The notes under the pieces are model-generated. The model ran no database searches. It was given only the letters and a program-made list of their open reading frames with translations, and was not told the origin of the DNA. Shown here in pieces: positions 9,345 through 19,116 of a DNA stretch of 64,000 nucleotides (within the stretch, counting starts at the first letter, position 1; each line of letters begins with the position of its first letter). The stretch covers positions 1-64,000 of the forward strand of contig CAJXLV010000008.1 of NCBI GenBank assembly GCA_913056185.1, read 5' to 3'. Origin of the DNA: an uncultured Bacteroidota bacterium (GTDB lineage Bacteria > Bacteroidota > Rhodothermia > Rhodothermales > Salinibacteraceae). Both the position numbers and the translations under genes were made by a program.

Positions 9345-11255
9345 TCAGCGAGATGAGGCGCGAGAGCGGGTGGAGTCCGGCACAGACGTATTGACCGGCG
9401 TTGCGGGTGAAGCGGGCGCCGACGGCCTGGGCGGCGGCTTGCGCTCAGGACCGCTGCGTACCTCCTTCCGAAGGCGCTCCTGCCAGTAGCGCCGCTCCCA
9501 GGTATCTGCAATGGTGCCCGTCAGGTATTTTTCGGCCATGAGGCTGGCAATGGGTGCAGCAGCCGTAGCCCCGTAGCCCGCGTTCTCAACCGCCACCGCG
9601 ATTGCAATCTCGGGATCTTCGTAGGGGGCAAACAGGATGAACAGAGAGTGATCGCGGCCGTGGGGATTCTGGGCCGTTCCCGTTTTCCCGGCGCTGGGGA
9701 TGTCGGGAATTTGGAGCCATCGGCCCGTTCCCTTCGTCATGACGCGGTGCATGCCTTCCTGCACCCGCTCAAAGTAGAGCGAGTCCACGGGAATGGTGTC
9801 CGGCGGGGCGAGGGAGGGGCGTTCGATCCGCCCAGTCTCGGGGTGAACCGCTTTTTGGACCAGGTGCGGGGTGGGCAGATGGCCGCCGTTGCCGAGGGCC
9901 GCCGTATAGCGGGCCAGTTGCAGCGGCGTGACCGACATATCGCCCTGGCCAATGCCCAGATTGATGGTGTAGCCCTGCGTCCATTGCCCGTAGGTCTGCG
10001 CAAAGTAGGAGGAGTCCGGGATCAGCCCGGGGGTTTGCCGGAAGCCTTTGAGGGGCGTCTTTTGGCCAAACCCGAAGGCCCGTGCCCAGCGATGCCAGGT
10101 GTGCAGCGGCATCTCGTCCATGAGTTTGTAGAAAAAGGTGTTGCAGGAGACCTCCAGGGCTTTTTGTGCCGTGATGCGTCCCTCGTCCTTCTCCTTGTGG
10201 TTGCGAAAGACCCGCCGGCCCACCCGGTAGCCTGGCGGGCAGTCCAGGCGCTCCCCATCGCGCAGAAGCCCCGTCTGAAAGGCGACCAGCGTCATGAAGG
10301 GCTTCCAGGTGGAGCCGGGCGGGTAGCCGCTTTGCGTGGCCCGGTTGAAGAGGGGATCGTGGGGGTTGGAGCGCAGGCTGTCCCAGACCGAGGTGCGGAC
10401 CGACTGCGTGAAGAGGGCGGGGGGGAAGTCGGGCTTACTGACCATGGACAGGATTTCGCCGGTGTCAGGGTCGAGTGCCACCGCCGCGCCGCGCTTGCCC
10501 ACAAACAGCGATTCTGCGAAGGCCTGCAGGCGGTGGTCCAGCGTGAGGTGAAGGTCGTACCCACTGGTGGCCGGCTCGTCGCGAGTGCCGTTCCGGTACT
10601 GCATCACCTCGGTGCCGTGGACATTGACGAGGACAAACTCGCGCCCCCGCTCCCCACGCAGGAGCGGCTCGTAGATGCGCTCCAGGCCGGTGCGGCCCAC
10701 GCGGTCTCCCATCCGGTAGCCACGGGCGCGCCGCCGGGCCAGCGTGCGGTCGTCAATTTCTTGCACGTAGCCGAGGGTGTGCGCCGCACGGGCATCGGTG
10801 TGGTACCGTCGTCGTAGCTCTACGCTGTACGAGACGCCCGGAAGCTCGTACAGGTGCTCCTGAACGTCGCTGAAGGCATCGAAGGACACCTCTTGGAACG
10901 AGGGCACCGGACGAAATGCGCTGCGGGCGCGTGCCTGCGCGAGGCGGCGGTGGACGGTCGAATCGGGCACGCCCAAGAGGCGGGCGAGGAGGGGGGCTTT
11001 TGAGCGGTCGAAGTAGCGTGGGGTGAGCAGAATGGTGTAGGTGGGCTTGTTGCCCACCAGCAGAGTGCCGTCGCGGGCGTACAGGGCGCCCCGGGCAGGG
11101 TCGATGGGCTGCTCGCGCACTGCACTGCCGGGGGGGAGGGCATCGTCTCCGGCCCCGCTTAGCCCCTGCAGCTGGACCAGGCGGAGGGCAAGCAGTACGA
11201 ACACAAGAAGAACGACGCCGGCGTAAATCCGGACGCGGGTGCGGTACTCATCCAT
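9345..11255 (-). CDS. mrdA: Penicillin-binding protein 2 (transpeptidase)
   Basis: Class B PBP of 636 residues: one N-terminal membrane anchor (about residues 9-30), a dimerisation/pedestal domain, and a transpeptidase domain. The catalytic serine motif is S315-T-W-K318, the second motif S370-C-N372, and the third K524-T-G-T. The C-terminal 30 residues are proline/serine-rich and probably disordered. PBP2 cross-links peptidoglycan in the elongasome and works with RodA, encoded directly after it. The usual upstream mreBCD genes are not present here; the next gene upstream is divergent. Confidence 0.96.
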   Translation of the reverse strand: MDEYRTRVRIYAGVVLLVFVLLALRLVQLQGLSGAGDDALPPGSAVREQPIDPARGALYARDGTLLVGNKPTYTILLTPRYFDRSKAPLLARLLGVPDSTVHRRLAQARARSAFRPVPSFQEVSFDAFSDVQEHLYELPGVSYSVELRRRYHTDARAAHTLGYVQEIDDRTLARRRARGYRMGDRVGRTGLERIYEPLLRGERGREFVLVNVHGTEVMQYRNGTRDEPATSGYDLHLTLDHRLQAFAESLFVGKRGAAVALDPDTGEILSMVSKPDFPPALFTQSVRTSVWDSLRSNPHDPLFNRATQSGYPPGSTWKPFMTLVAFQTGLLRDGERLDCPPGYRVGRRVFRNHKEKDEGRITAQKALEVSCNTFFYKLMDEMPLHTWHRWARAFGFGQKTPLKGFRQTPGLIPDSSYFAQTYGQWTQGYTINLGIGQGDMSVTPLQLARYTAALGNGGHLPTPHLVQKAVHPETGRIERPSLAPPDTIPVDSLYFERVQEGMHRVMTKGTGRWLQIPDIPSAGKTGTAQNPHGRDHSLFILFAPYEDPEIAIAVAVENAGYGATAAAPIASLMAEKYLTGTIADTWERRYWQERLRKEVRSGPERKPPPRPSAPASPATPVNTSVPDSTRSRASSR

Positions 11256-11687
11256 GCGGACGCAAGGCGGAGCGGAGCGGCAACACGTGTGGCGGCAGGC
11301 AGCGGGCTTCAGTCACGGACGCTCTCGAAAACACTACAACGAAAGGGGCCGCGTGGAGTTCTACGCAAGGCGACTCGCGCGAGGCGTCGGCTGCGGCGAA
11401 GAACCTGGTGCGGGCGCGGGTGGAGAGCCGGCACGGTATGCGACGAGCCCTGCCCGGATCTGGGGAAAGCCCCGACTGCCGTCGGGAGGGATGAGGATCG
11501 GGAGGACGTGCCTGAGAGGGAGTGGCCTGTGGACCGTGAACACCGACACCGGGGCGGTTCTCAGCACCTGCGGCCTGGTGCGCAGCCGTAACGCGTTCGG
11601 GACGAACTTTTATGGGCTCCTTGCAATATCAGTGCAGGCGTACCACATGCAATTCTCGTTAAGCCCTATTGACCGACTGGCGTCCCC
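11256..11687. other. Divergent intergenic region mrdA / protease-barrel gene
   Basis: About 430 bases between divergent genes, probably with promoters for both. A TTG at 11619-11621 with a TA-rich stretch about 17 bases later is a possible promoter for the rightward gene, but it does not match a consensus well. No RNA gene, terminator or repeat was seen. Confidence 0.4.
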
Positions 11688-14600
11688 ATGCGTTTTTCCT
11701 TCGCCCGTGTGCTGCTTCTTGTTGCCCTCCTGGTGCTGGGCGGGCTTCCATCGCCGTCCGTCGCCCAGTACTTTGGGCAGAACAAGGTGCAGTACGAGCA
11801 ATTCGACTTCCGCACTTTTCAGACGGATCAATTTGACATCTACTTCTATCCCGCTGAGAAGCAGGCCGTACAGGATGCAGCCCGCATGGCCGAGCGCTGG
11901 TACGACCGGCACTCCCGCACCTTCCTGCGGGAGTTTCAGCAGCGCAAGCCGCTCATCTTCTACGCCAACAGCCCCGATTTTCAGCAGACCAATGCCGTAC
12001 GGGGGCGGCTGGGACAAGGCACTGGGGGCGTCACGGAAAGCCTCAAGGAGCGGGTAATTATGCCCCTGACGGGCAGCTATGCGGAGACAGACCATGTGCT
12101 GGGTCATGAGCTGGTTCACTCCTTTCAGTACGACATCGCCCTGCGCAAGAACAACGAGGGCTTTTCGCTGCGCAACATGCCCCTGTGGTTCATTGAGGGC
12201 ATGGCGGAATACCTGTCGGTGGGGCGTAGCGATTCGCATACGGCCATGTGGATGCGCGATGCGGCCCTGCGCGACGATCTGCCGACCATTCGACAGCTGA
12301 CGCGCGACCAGCAGTCCTTTTTCCCGTACCGCTACGGGCAGGCGTACATGGCCTACATCGGGGGCAAGTACGGCGACGCGGCGGTGACGGACCTCTACAA
12401 GATGAGCGGCCGCGTGGGCGTGGACTCGGCCTTCGTGTACACGCTCGGCATCACGGCCGACTCCCTCTCCGAGGAGTGGAAGGAGGCCACCCGAGAAACC
12501 TTTTTGCCAGGGGCGGAGGGCCGCACGCCGGTCGACTCGGTGGGGACGGCGGTGATTGGCGATCCCGGCGGCGAGTATCAGCTCAACATCTCCCCCTCGG
12601 TGAGCCCGGACGGGCGCTACGTGGCGTTCATTTCGCGACAGAATCTCTTCAACACCAATCTCTTTGTGGCCGACGCGGAGACCGGTGAGATTGTGCAGCA
12701 GCTGGAGGGCACGCGCTCGAATCCGCACTTCGATGCCCTCCGGTTTATCAACTCGGCGGGGGCCTGGTCGCCGGATGGGCGGCGGTTTGCGTTCATCACC
12801 TTCACCGAAGGCCGCAACGAGATTAGCACCTTTAATGTGCAGACGGGGGAGATTAAGACACGAACAACGGTGGAGGAGGTGGGGGCCATTCACAACTTGG
12901 CCTGGGGGCCCGACGGGCGGCGCATCGCGTTCTCGGGCTTGCAGGGGGGGCTGAGCGACTTGTACATCTACGACTTAGAGACGCAGACGGCACGGCAGCT
13001 CACCAACGATCGCTACTCGGCCCTGCAGCCGACCTGGGCGCCCGATGGGGAGACCCTGGCCTTCACGACGGACCGTGGGCCGGGCGGCACCGACTTTGAA
13101 ACCCTCTCGTACGGCGAGGAGCGCATTGGGCTGATCGATGTGTCGACGGGAAACGTGCGTACCCTCCGCCCCTTCACCGCGGGCATGCAGCACAACCCGC
13201 AATTCAGCCCGGACGGGCGTAGTGTATACTTTGTGGCCGACCCGGACGGGTACAAGGATGTCTACCGCTACGACCTGGACGAGGAGGCGACCTACCGCGT
13301 GACGAAGATTCAGACGGGCGTAAGCGGCATCACCGCCCAATCGCCGGCCCTATCGGTGGCGCGCCGCAGCGGCCGGATGATGTTCTCGGTCTTCTCGCAC
13401 GGCGGGTACTCCATCATGGCGCTTCCGGAGGGGCAAACGCGTGGAGAACGGGTGGCGCCGGAAGAGGGGCCGGGCACAGCCGCGGCGCTGCCGCCCGTTC
13501 CGTCCTCGGATCCGGGGCTGGTGGGTAGCTATCTCGACGATCCGCTCACCGGACTGCAAGACATCGAGTCGCCGGATACCAGCCAGGCGAGCGACCGGCT
13601 GTACCTGGACCGCATTATTCCCCCTTCGGTGGGCGCCTCGGTGGGCGGCGTGTACGGGCCGCAGGTGACCGGGGGCGTGGGCTTCAGCTTCAGTGACATT
13701 CTGGGCCACCAGAACCTGAGCGTGTTCGTGCAGGCCAATGGCACCATTCAGGACATCGGGGGCGGGGTCTTCTACTCCAATCGCGAGAACCGAGTCGACT
13801 ACGGCGTAGGAGTGTCGCACCAGCCGTCGGCCTATGGGCAGGTCGGCGTCACGAGTACTGGCAATCTGGTCCAGATCGTGCAGCGCATCTTCCGGACCCA
13901 GGTGGGGGCACAGGCCAGCTATCCCTTCTCGCAGACGAACCGGCTGGAGCTTGGGGTGGGCGGGACGCGCTACGGATTCGACATCACGGCGCGGGTGTTC
14001 GACCAGCTGGGGCGCTCGCAGGAGATTGGAGGGCAGTTCCAAGAGCGCGACCCCCTCTACCTCGGCCGGGCCAGTTTGGCGTACGTCGGCGACTTTTCCA
14101 GCTTCGGCCTCACGTCGCCCCTGCAGGGCGGGCGCTACCGCTTCCAGGTCACCCCGCAGTTCGGCTCGCGCAATTTCGTGACGGTGCTGGCGGACTACCG
14201 CCGCTACATCTACCGTGAGCCGGTCACGTTCGCCATTCGCGGGCTGCACCGCGGCAACTACGGCGCCGGCGAGTTTCAGGGAGAGTTGACAGACACCTTT
14301 GTGCGGGAAACCCTCGGGGATCCCTACCAGTCCGGCTTCGTGCGCGGATACAGCTTCAATTCCATCTTTGAGGAGCCGAAATGCCAGCAACAGGGCCTCT
14401 GCGAGGTGGGGCGCCTCTACGGCACGCGGATGGCCCTGGGGAGCGCGGAGGTGCGGGTGCCGCTGCTCGGGCCCGAGGTCCTCAGCCTCTCGACCTTCCA
14501 GTACCTGCCCACCGACCTGGTGCTGTTCGCCGATGCGGGGGTAGCCTGGACGGGCGAGGACCTTCGGGAGCTATCGTTTTCGTCGGACACGATTACGAAC

Positions 14601-14768
14601 AATGACGAGAATGCAGGGGGCTCGGTGCCGGCAGAGCCGGTGACGAGTGCAGGGGTCTCGGCGCGCGTGAATGTGTTGGGCGCCATCATATTCGAGGCGT
14701 TTTACGCCCGCACGTTCCAGCGCAGCAAGGCGTGGGACTTCGGCGTGATTCTGCGCCCGGGCTGGTAG
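11688..14768 (+). CDS. Predicted metalloprotease-propeller-outer-membrane barrel protein
   Basis: The 1026-residue product has three recognisable parts. After a signal peptide (about residues 1-26) comes a peptidase-MA-like domain with H140-E-L-V-H144 and a downstream glutamate helix (FIEGMAEYLS, about 169-177), as in gluzincin zinc proteases. Residues of about 290-560 hold at least five PD40/TolB-like blades, each with an SPDGR- or APDG-type turn. From about 640 to the end, repeated beta strands, a GGVGFSFSD glycine-rich start and a final hydrophobic strand resemble the D15/BamA-type surface-antigen barrel. It probably sits in the outer membrane with protease and propeller in the periplasm. 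Substrate and role are unknown. It stands alone ahead of pyrD. Confidence 0.75.
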   Translation: MRFSFARVLLLVALLVLGGLPSPSVAQYFGQNKVQYEQFDFRTFQTDQFDIYFYPAEKQAVQDAARMAERWYDRHSRTFLREFQQRKPLIFYANSPDFQQTNAVRGRLGQGTGGVTESLKERVIMPLTGSYAETDHVLGHELVHSFQYDIALRKNNEGFSLRNMPLWFIEGMAEYLSVGRSDSHTAMWMRDAALRDDLPTIRQLTRDQQSFFPYRYGQAYMAYIGGKYGDAAVTDLYKMSGRVGVDSAFVYTLGITADSLSEEWKEATRETFLPGAEGRTPVDSVGTAVIGDPGGEYQLNISPSVSPDGRYVAFISRQNLFNTNLFVADAETGEIVQQLEGTRSNPHFDALRFINSAGAWSPDGRRFAFITFTEGRNEISTFNVQTGEIKTRTTVEEVGAIHNLAWGPDGRRIAFSGLQGGLSDLYIYDLETQTARQLTNDRYSALQPTWAPDGETLAFTTDRGPGGTDFETLSYGEERIGLIDVSTGNVRTLRPFTAGMQHNPQFSPDGRSVYFVADPDGYKDVYRYDLDEEATYRVTKIQTGVSGITAQSPALSVARRSGRMMFSVFSHGGYSIMALPEGQTRGERVAPEEGPGTAAALPPVPSSDPGLVGSYLDDPLTGLQDIESPDTSQASDRLYLDRIIPPSVGASVGGVYGPQVTGGVGFSFSDILGHQNLSVFVQANGTIQDIGGGVFYSNRENRVDYGVGVSHQPSAYGQVGVTSTGNLVQIVQRIFRTQVGAQASYPFSQTNRLELGVGGTRYGFDITARVFDQLGRSQEIGGQFQERDPLYLGRASLAYVGDFSSFGLTSPLQGGRYRFQVTPQFGSRNFVTVLADYRRYIYREPVTFAIRGLHRGNYGAGEFQGELTDTFVRETLGDPYQSGFVRGYSFNSIFEEPKCQQQGLCEVGRLYGTRMALGSAEVRVPLLGPEVLSLSTFQYLPTDLVLFADAGVAWTGEDLRELSFSSDTITNNDENAGGSVPAEPVTSAGVSARVNVLGAIIFEAFYARTFQRSKAWDFGVILRPGW

Positions 14769-14841
14769 AGCGACCCAGGAAACGATGGGCCCGGCTCGTG
14801 GGTCCAACGTATCAGCTCTTTTCCGCTCGTCGCCCCGGTGC

Positions 14842-15942
14842 ATGTACCGCTTCCTCCGCCCCCTCTTGTTTCGCCTGTCGCCCGAGCGAGCCCATGCCGT
14901 GTCGCTCTGGGGGGCAGAAGTGCTCCAGCGGACCGCCTCCGCGTCCCTCGCGTCGCAGTACCAGTACGAGGATGAACGCCTCAAGCAGCGGCTCTGGGGG
15001 CACACCTTCCCCAACCCGGTGGGCCTGGCCGCCGGGGCCGACAAAAACGGGCGCGCTGTGCCGTTTTGGGAAACGCTGGGCTTTGGCTTCGTTGAGGTGG
15101 GCTCGGTGAGCGCACGCCCTGCCGACGGCAACCCCCGGCCGCGCGCATTTCGGCTGCCGGAGGACAACGCCCTCATCAATCGGCTGGGCCTCAACAACGA
15201 CGGGGCGGAAGCGGTGGCTGAGCGCCTGGAGCACAGCCGCCCCGATCGGGACCGCCCGCTGGGCGTCAACATTGCCAAAACCCACGCTCCTGACATTATG
15301 GGCGAGGCGGCACTGGCGGATTTCCGGACCAGCTTTCGCACCCTGGTGTCCGTTGCAGACTACATTACTCTCAACGTTTCGTGCCCCAATACGCCGGACG
15401 GGGGCACCTTCGAAGACCCGGAGGCCCTCGACGCACTCCTGCGCACGATTGCCGACGAGCAGGACGTCCCCGGCCTGACGGTCCCCATCCTGATCAAGCT
15501 CAGTCCTCCGGTCAGCGACCAGGTTTTGTTCGATACCCACCTGGAAGAAGTGCTGGCGGTGGCGACGGCGCACGAGGTCGATGGCTTCATTGCCTCAAAC
15601 ACAGCGCCGGACCGAACGGGGTTGCGTACGCCGCCGGAGCGACTGGCGGAAATTGGGGACGGCGGGCTCAGCGGACCGCCCCTTGCGGCCCGCTCCACGT
15701 GCCTTGTCCGCTACCTCTACCGGGCCACCAACGGCGCCATTCCCATTATCGGGGTCGGGGGGGTGCACGATGCCGACTCGGCCTACGCCAAAATTCAGGC
15801 GGGGGCGTCGCTGGTGCAGCTCTACACGGCGCTGGTGTACGAAGGCCCGTCGCTGGTATACGACATCAAACAGGGACTGGTGGATCGTCTGAAAGAGGAG
15901 GGCCATGCATCCATCGCCGACGCGGTGGGCACTGCGACGTAG
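14842..15942 (+). CDS. pyrD: Dihydroorotate dehydrogenase (quinone-type, class 2)
   Basis: Oxidises dihydroorotate to orotate in pyrimidine synthesis, with FMN as cofactor and quinone as the expected acceptor. The 366-residue protein has the class 2 N-terminal membrane-associated helices (MYRFLRPLLFRLSPERAHAV) and class 2 blocks GLAAGADKNG, GFVEVGSVSARP, NRLGLNNDG and a C-terminal GASLVQLYTALVYEGP. In the active-site loop the sequence reads NVSCPNTP: a cysteine occupies the place where class 2 enzymes normally have the catalytic serine (NxSSPNT) and class 1 enzymes have cysteine. I chose the ATG at 14842, not the upstream in-frame start at 14785, because the family begins at MYRF. Confidence 0.93.
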   Translation: MYRFLRPLLFRLSPERAHAVSLWGAEVLQRTASASLASQYQYEDERLKQRLWGHTFPNPVGLAAGADKNGRAVPFWETLGFGFVEVGSVSARPADGNPRPRAFRLPEDNALINRLGLNNDGAEAVAERLEHSRPDRDRPLGVNIAKTHAPDIMGEAALADFRTSFRTLVSVADYITLNVSCPNTPDGGTFEDPEALDALLRTIADEQDVPGLTVPILIKLSPPVSDQVLFDTHLEEVLAVATAHEVDGFIASNTAPDRTGLRTPPERLAEIGDGGLSGPPLAARSTCLVRYLYRATNGAIPIIGVGGVHDADSAYAKIQAGASLVQLYTALVYEGPSLVYDIKQGLVDRLKEEGHASIADAVGTAT

Positions 15943-16051
15943 CAGGGCAGCCCCGGAGAAGGGCGCCGTTGCTGCGGCCCCAACAGAAACAGCCCATCGC
16001 TTTGCGGGTACGGCAGCGTGGCCTACGCTTTCCCACCAGATCGCCCTCCCC

Positions 16052-17944
16052 ATGCCCGCTCAGGTCGAGTTCGACACGGTCCCACAACTGTTTCAGCGCT
16101 TGTGTAACCGCTACCACGGCCACGAACGGGCTGTGCTCCGGCACAAGGTGCGCGGCGAAGGATGGCAGGACATCACGTGGGAGGGCCTCCAGGATCGGGT
16201 GCACGCCCTGGCCGGCTATCTGCATCGTCAAGGCGTACGCAAGGGCGACCGTGTGGCCCTGCTCTCGGAGAATCGCCCGGAGTGGGCAGTGAGCGACCTG
16301 GCAGCGCAACTACTCGGAGCGGCCAATGTCTCCATTTACACCTCGCTGCCCCCCAGCAAGGTCGGCTATATTCTCCGCGACTCCGGGGCGAAGGTGTGCA
16401 TCGTGTCCGTGCCTGTGCAGCGGAAGAAGGTGCAGGAAATTGCGGCGGATTGTCCTGCGCTGCAAGAGGTGATCGTTCTGAGCGAGGTGCCGGAGACCCC
16501 ACCGGTCCCCATGACGCACTGGAACGATGCGCTGGACGCAGGGCGCGAGTATTGGGCCGCCCACGCAGCGGAATTGACCGAGGGGGCCGAAGACATTGCC
16601 CCCGACGATATGAGCGCGCTCATCTATACCAGCGGGACCACGGGCGAGCCCAAGGGGGTGGTGCTGACCCACCGCAACTTTTGCTCCAACGTGAAGGCCG
16701 CGCTTCAATGCGTCTCGTTTGGGGAAGACGACCACCACCTTTCGTTCTTGCCCCTGTCCCACGCCTTCGAGCGCACAGCGGGCCACACGGCCGTCCTGGC
16801 GGCGGGCGCCACCATTAGCTACGCGGAGAGCATTGAGGCCGTGAGCCAGAACCTCCAGGAGGTGCAGCCCACGCTCATGATCTCCGTGCCCCGGATGTTT
16901 GAGAAGGTGTATAACCGCGTCACCAAGCAGGCCGGGGAAGGAAGCGTCGTCCAGCAGAAAATTTTTGAGTGGGCGGTAGAGGTCGGGGAGCGGTACGCCC
17001 GGGCGCAGCAAGAGGAAGGCGCCGGCCCCGTGCTTCGAGCGCAAAAAGCGGTCGCCCATCGTCTCGTGTTCTCCAAACTGCATGAGAAACTGGGCGGCAA
17101 CCTCCGCTTCGCCGTCTCGGGCGGGGCGGCGTTGCCCAAAGAGATCGGGACCTTCTTTCAGGCCGCTGGCGTCACCATCATTGAGGGCTACGGCCTCACG
17201 GAGACGGCCCCAATCCTTACGGTGAACCCTTCGGGCGCGCCCCGCTACGGCACTGTGGGCCATGTCCTGCCCGGGGTAACGGTCGCCATCCAGCCCCTGG
17301 ATGCTGACGCGCCGGTCGGGGCGGTCAGTGGCAGCGACTACCCTACGTCCCTTACGACCCCCGAGGGCGAGATCCTGGTGAAAGGCCCCAACGTGATGGA
17401 CAAATACTGGGGGCGCCCGGAGGAAACCCGCGCGGCCTTCGACAAGAACGGCTGGTACCACAGCGGAGATGTGGGACGTTTCGTGGACGGGTACCTGGAG
17501 ATTACGGATCGCATCAAGCACATGGTGGTTACCGAGGGCGGAAAAAATGTGTATCCGGGGCCCATCGAAGAAACCTTCAAGACCAAAGGGTGGGTGCACC
17601 AAATCGTGGTCATCGGCGAGGGACGGCCCTTCCTGTCCGCATTGGTCGTGCCCGATTTTGAGTCGCTGCGAATGCGTGTGCGGAACGAAGGCATCGACGA
17701 GTCGCAGTACGATGACGCGGCGCTCCTTTCGCTCGGCCCGGTGCAGTCGCTGTTCGAGGAGCTATTTGGGACGTACAACCGGGAGGCGGCGGCCCACGAG
17801 AAGATTCGCAATTTCCGCCTCTTGGCGACGCCGTTTACGGTGGAGGAAGGCACACTGACGCCAACCTTGAAGCTGCGTCGGGGCATCATTGAAGACCGCC
17901 ACGCGGACCGCATCGACGCCATGTACGAGGAGTTCGGTCGCTGA
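16052..17944 (+). CDS. Long-chain fatty acid-CoA ligase (AMP-forming)
   Basis: A 630-residue member of the ANL adenylating superfamily, bacterial long-chain acyl-CoA synthetase branch (FAA1-like). Key motifs are the ATP-binding YTSGTTGEPKGV, HAFERTAGH, the GYGLTETAP motif, and the HSGDVGRF...ITDRIKHMVV hinge, followed by the C-terminal GGKNVYPGPIE block. It activates fatty acids to acyl-AMP and then acyl-CoA for lipid synthesis or degradation. The frame stays open back to 15905, inside pyrD, but similarity begins at MPAQVEFDTVPQLF, so ATG 16052 is used. The gene follows pyrD by about 110 bases on the same strand. Confidence 0.93.
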   Translation: MPAQVEFDTVPQLFQRLCNRYHGHERAVLRHKVRGEGWQDITWEGLQDRVHALAGYLHRQGVRKGDRVALLSENRPEWAVSDLAAQLLGAANVSIYTSLPPSKVGYILRDSGAKVCIVSVPVQRKKVQEIAADCPALQEVIVLSEVPETPPVPMTHWNDALDAGREYWAAHAAELTEGAEDIAPDDMSALIYTSGTTGEPKGVVLTHRNFCSNVKAALQCVSFGEDDHHLSFLPLSHAFERTAGHTAVLAAGATISYAESIEAVSQNLQEVQPTLMISVPRMFEKVYNRVTKQAGEGSVVQQKIFEWAVEVGERYARAQQEEGAGPVLRAQKAVAHRLVFSKLHEKLGGNLRFAVSGGAALPKEIGTFFQAAGVTIIEGYGLTETAPILTVNPSGAPRYGTVGHVLPGVTVAIQPLDADAPVGAVSGSDYPTSLTTPEGEILVKGPNVMDKYWGRPEETRAAFDKNGWYHSGDVGRFVDGYLEITDRIKHMVVTEGGKNVYPGPIEETFKTKGWVHQIVVIGEGRPFLSALVVPDFESLRMRVRNEGIDESQYDDAALLSLGPVQSLFEELFGTYNREAAAHEKIRNFRLLATPFTVEEGTLTPTLKLRRGIIEDRHADRIDAMYEEFGR

Positions 17945-18112
17945 CTCGAGAGGGGGCGGGTGGAGGCGGTCTCGCTGTGCGTTTTTGGGAGGACGGGGCG
18001 CTGTGTGGAAAGCCCTTGAACAATCCCGATCCGCCCCCTTTGCTCGCAGGCCGTGCCCGCCCGTCCGGATCCCACGTGTTCTTTAGTCCTATAAGACGCC
18101 TGCAAAAACACT

Positions 18113-18186
<74 letters not shown>

Positions 18187-18193
18187 CTTATAG

Positions 18194-18228
18194 AGACGGC
18201 CGCTCCAGCAATGGGGGGCCGTCTTTTC
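18194..18228 (+). terminator. Terminator after tRNA-Pro
   Basis: AGACGGCC (18194-18201) pairs with GGCCGTCT (18217-18224) around a 15-base loop and is followed by TTT. The position right after the tRNA fits a Rho-independent terminator. Confidence 0.8.
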
Positions 18229-18423
18229 TTCTTCCCGTCGTTCAGAAGCCCCTGTGCCTGAGGGGCGCAGGGCCGAAAAGTGCGAGAATGCGAAGGTCGG
18301 GGCAATCCGTGCCCGTTTGCGAAACACACCCCTTCCGCCCGCTCTTTGTGCGGTAGCCGTGCGGAACCGTCCTCTCCGCTCCGCACCGGCGCACTCGCTC
18401 CTATTTTATACCGATACACGGCC

Positions 18424-18906
18424 ATGCAGACACGCACCCTCCCATCTCTTTGCCTTGCCCTCTTCGCATTCGCCGCTACTGCGATTGGGGCCTCCGCCCA
18501 GATGATGCCCCAGCCCGACACCACCAATCTTCTGTCCTCTGCGGACGTGAGCCAGGAGCAAGTGCAGAAGGCGGCACGCATCGCGGCAAGCGTTCAGTCC
18601 TCCATCCGCGCCCAGCGAATGAAGTTGAGCAAAGAGCTGCGGAGCAAGTACGGCAATCCGCAGGACATGGATTCCACCGAGAAGGCGACGGTGCGAAAAG
18701 AGATTCGGCGTCGTCAGATGAAGATGCGAAAGCAGCAGGTGCAGATGATGCAGCAGGAGGCCCAGAAGGAAGACATGGAGCCGCAGATGTTTCGCCGCAT
18801 CATGCGATCGGCCCAGCAGGATTCGACACTGAAGAAGCAGATCCAACAGGCGCTTCAGGCGGAGATGAAGCAGCAACAGGCCCCGATGGGCCCAGGCCAG
18901 CAGTAA
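18424..18906 (+). CDS. Small secreted helical protein, DUF4168-like
   Basis: The 160-residue product has a signal peptide ending near ASAQ (about residue 25). The rest is almost entirely helical and unusually rich in Gln, Met, Lys and Arg, with charged heptad-like runs and a Gln/Pro tail. The arrangement (a helix with AARIAASVQSS, then charged helix pairs) recalls the DUF4168 family of exported proteins, but I cannot confirm membership. ATG 18424 is chosen because the signal peptide starts there. Likely periplasmic; function unknown. A strong terminator follows at 19005-19040. Confidence 0.65.
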   Translation: MQTRTLPSLCLALFAFAATAIGASAQMMPQPDTTNLLSSADVSQEQVQKAARIAASVQSSIRAQRMKLSKELRSKYGNPQDMDSTEKATVRKEIRRRQMKMRKQQVQMMQQEAQKEDMEPQMFRRIMRSAQQDSTLKKQIQQALQAEMKQQQAPMGPGQQ

Positions 18907-19004
18907 GCGCATAGCTCTGGCTTCCGCCCCCCGGCGGGCCCACTCGCTTCACAGTGGCGCCTGTGCCCGAGGGCTGCCCTGCCCAAAAATCATCCCAATG
19001 CAGA

Positions 19005-19040
19005 AAGCGACCGTTGCGTTCAACGCAGCGGTCGCTTTTC
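19005..19040 (+). terminator. Strong Rho-independent terminator
   Basis: AAGCGACCGTTGCG pairs with CGCAGCGGTCGCTT (14 base pairs, one G-T) around loop TTCAA, followed by TT and C/T-rich sequence. It ends the transcript of the small secreted protein and separates it from thrC. Confidence 0.85.
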
Positions 19041-19116
19041 TTGTAGCGGCCCGTCCCACTACGGGGCGGCCTGCTGCCTGCGCCGACCTTCCGGACCTGC
19101 CGTTCTCGTTTGTCCC

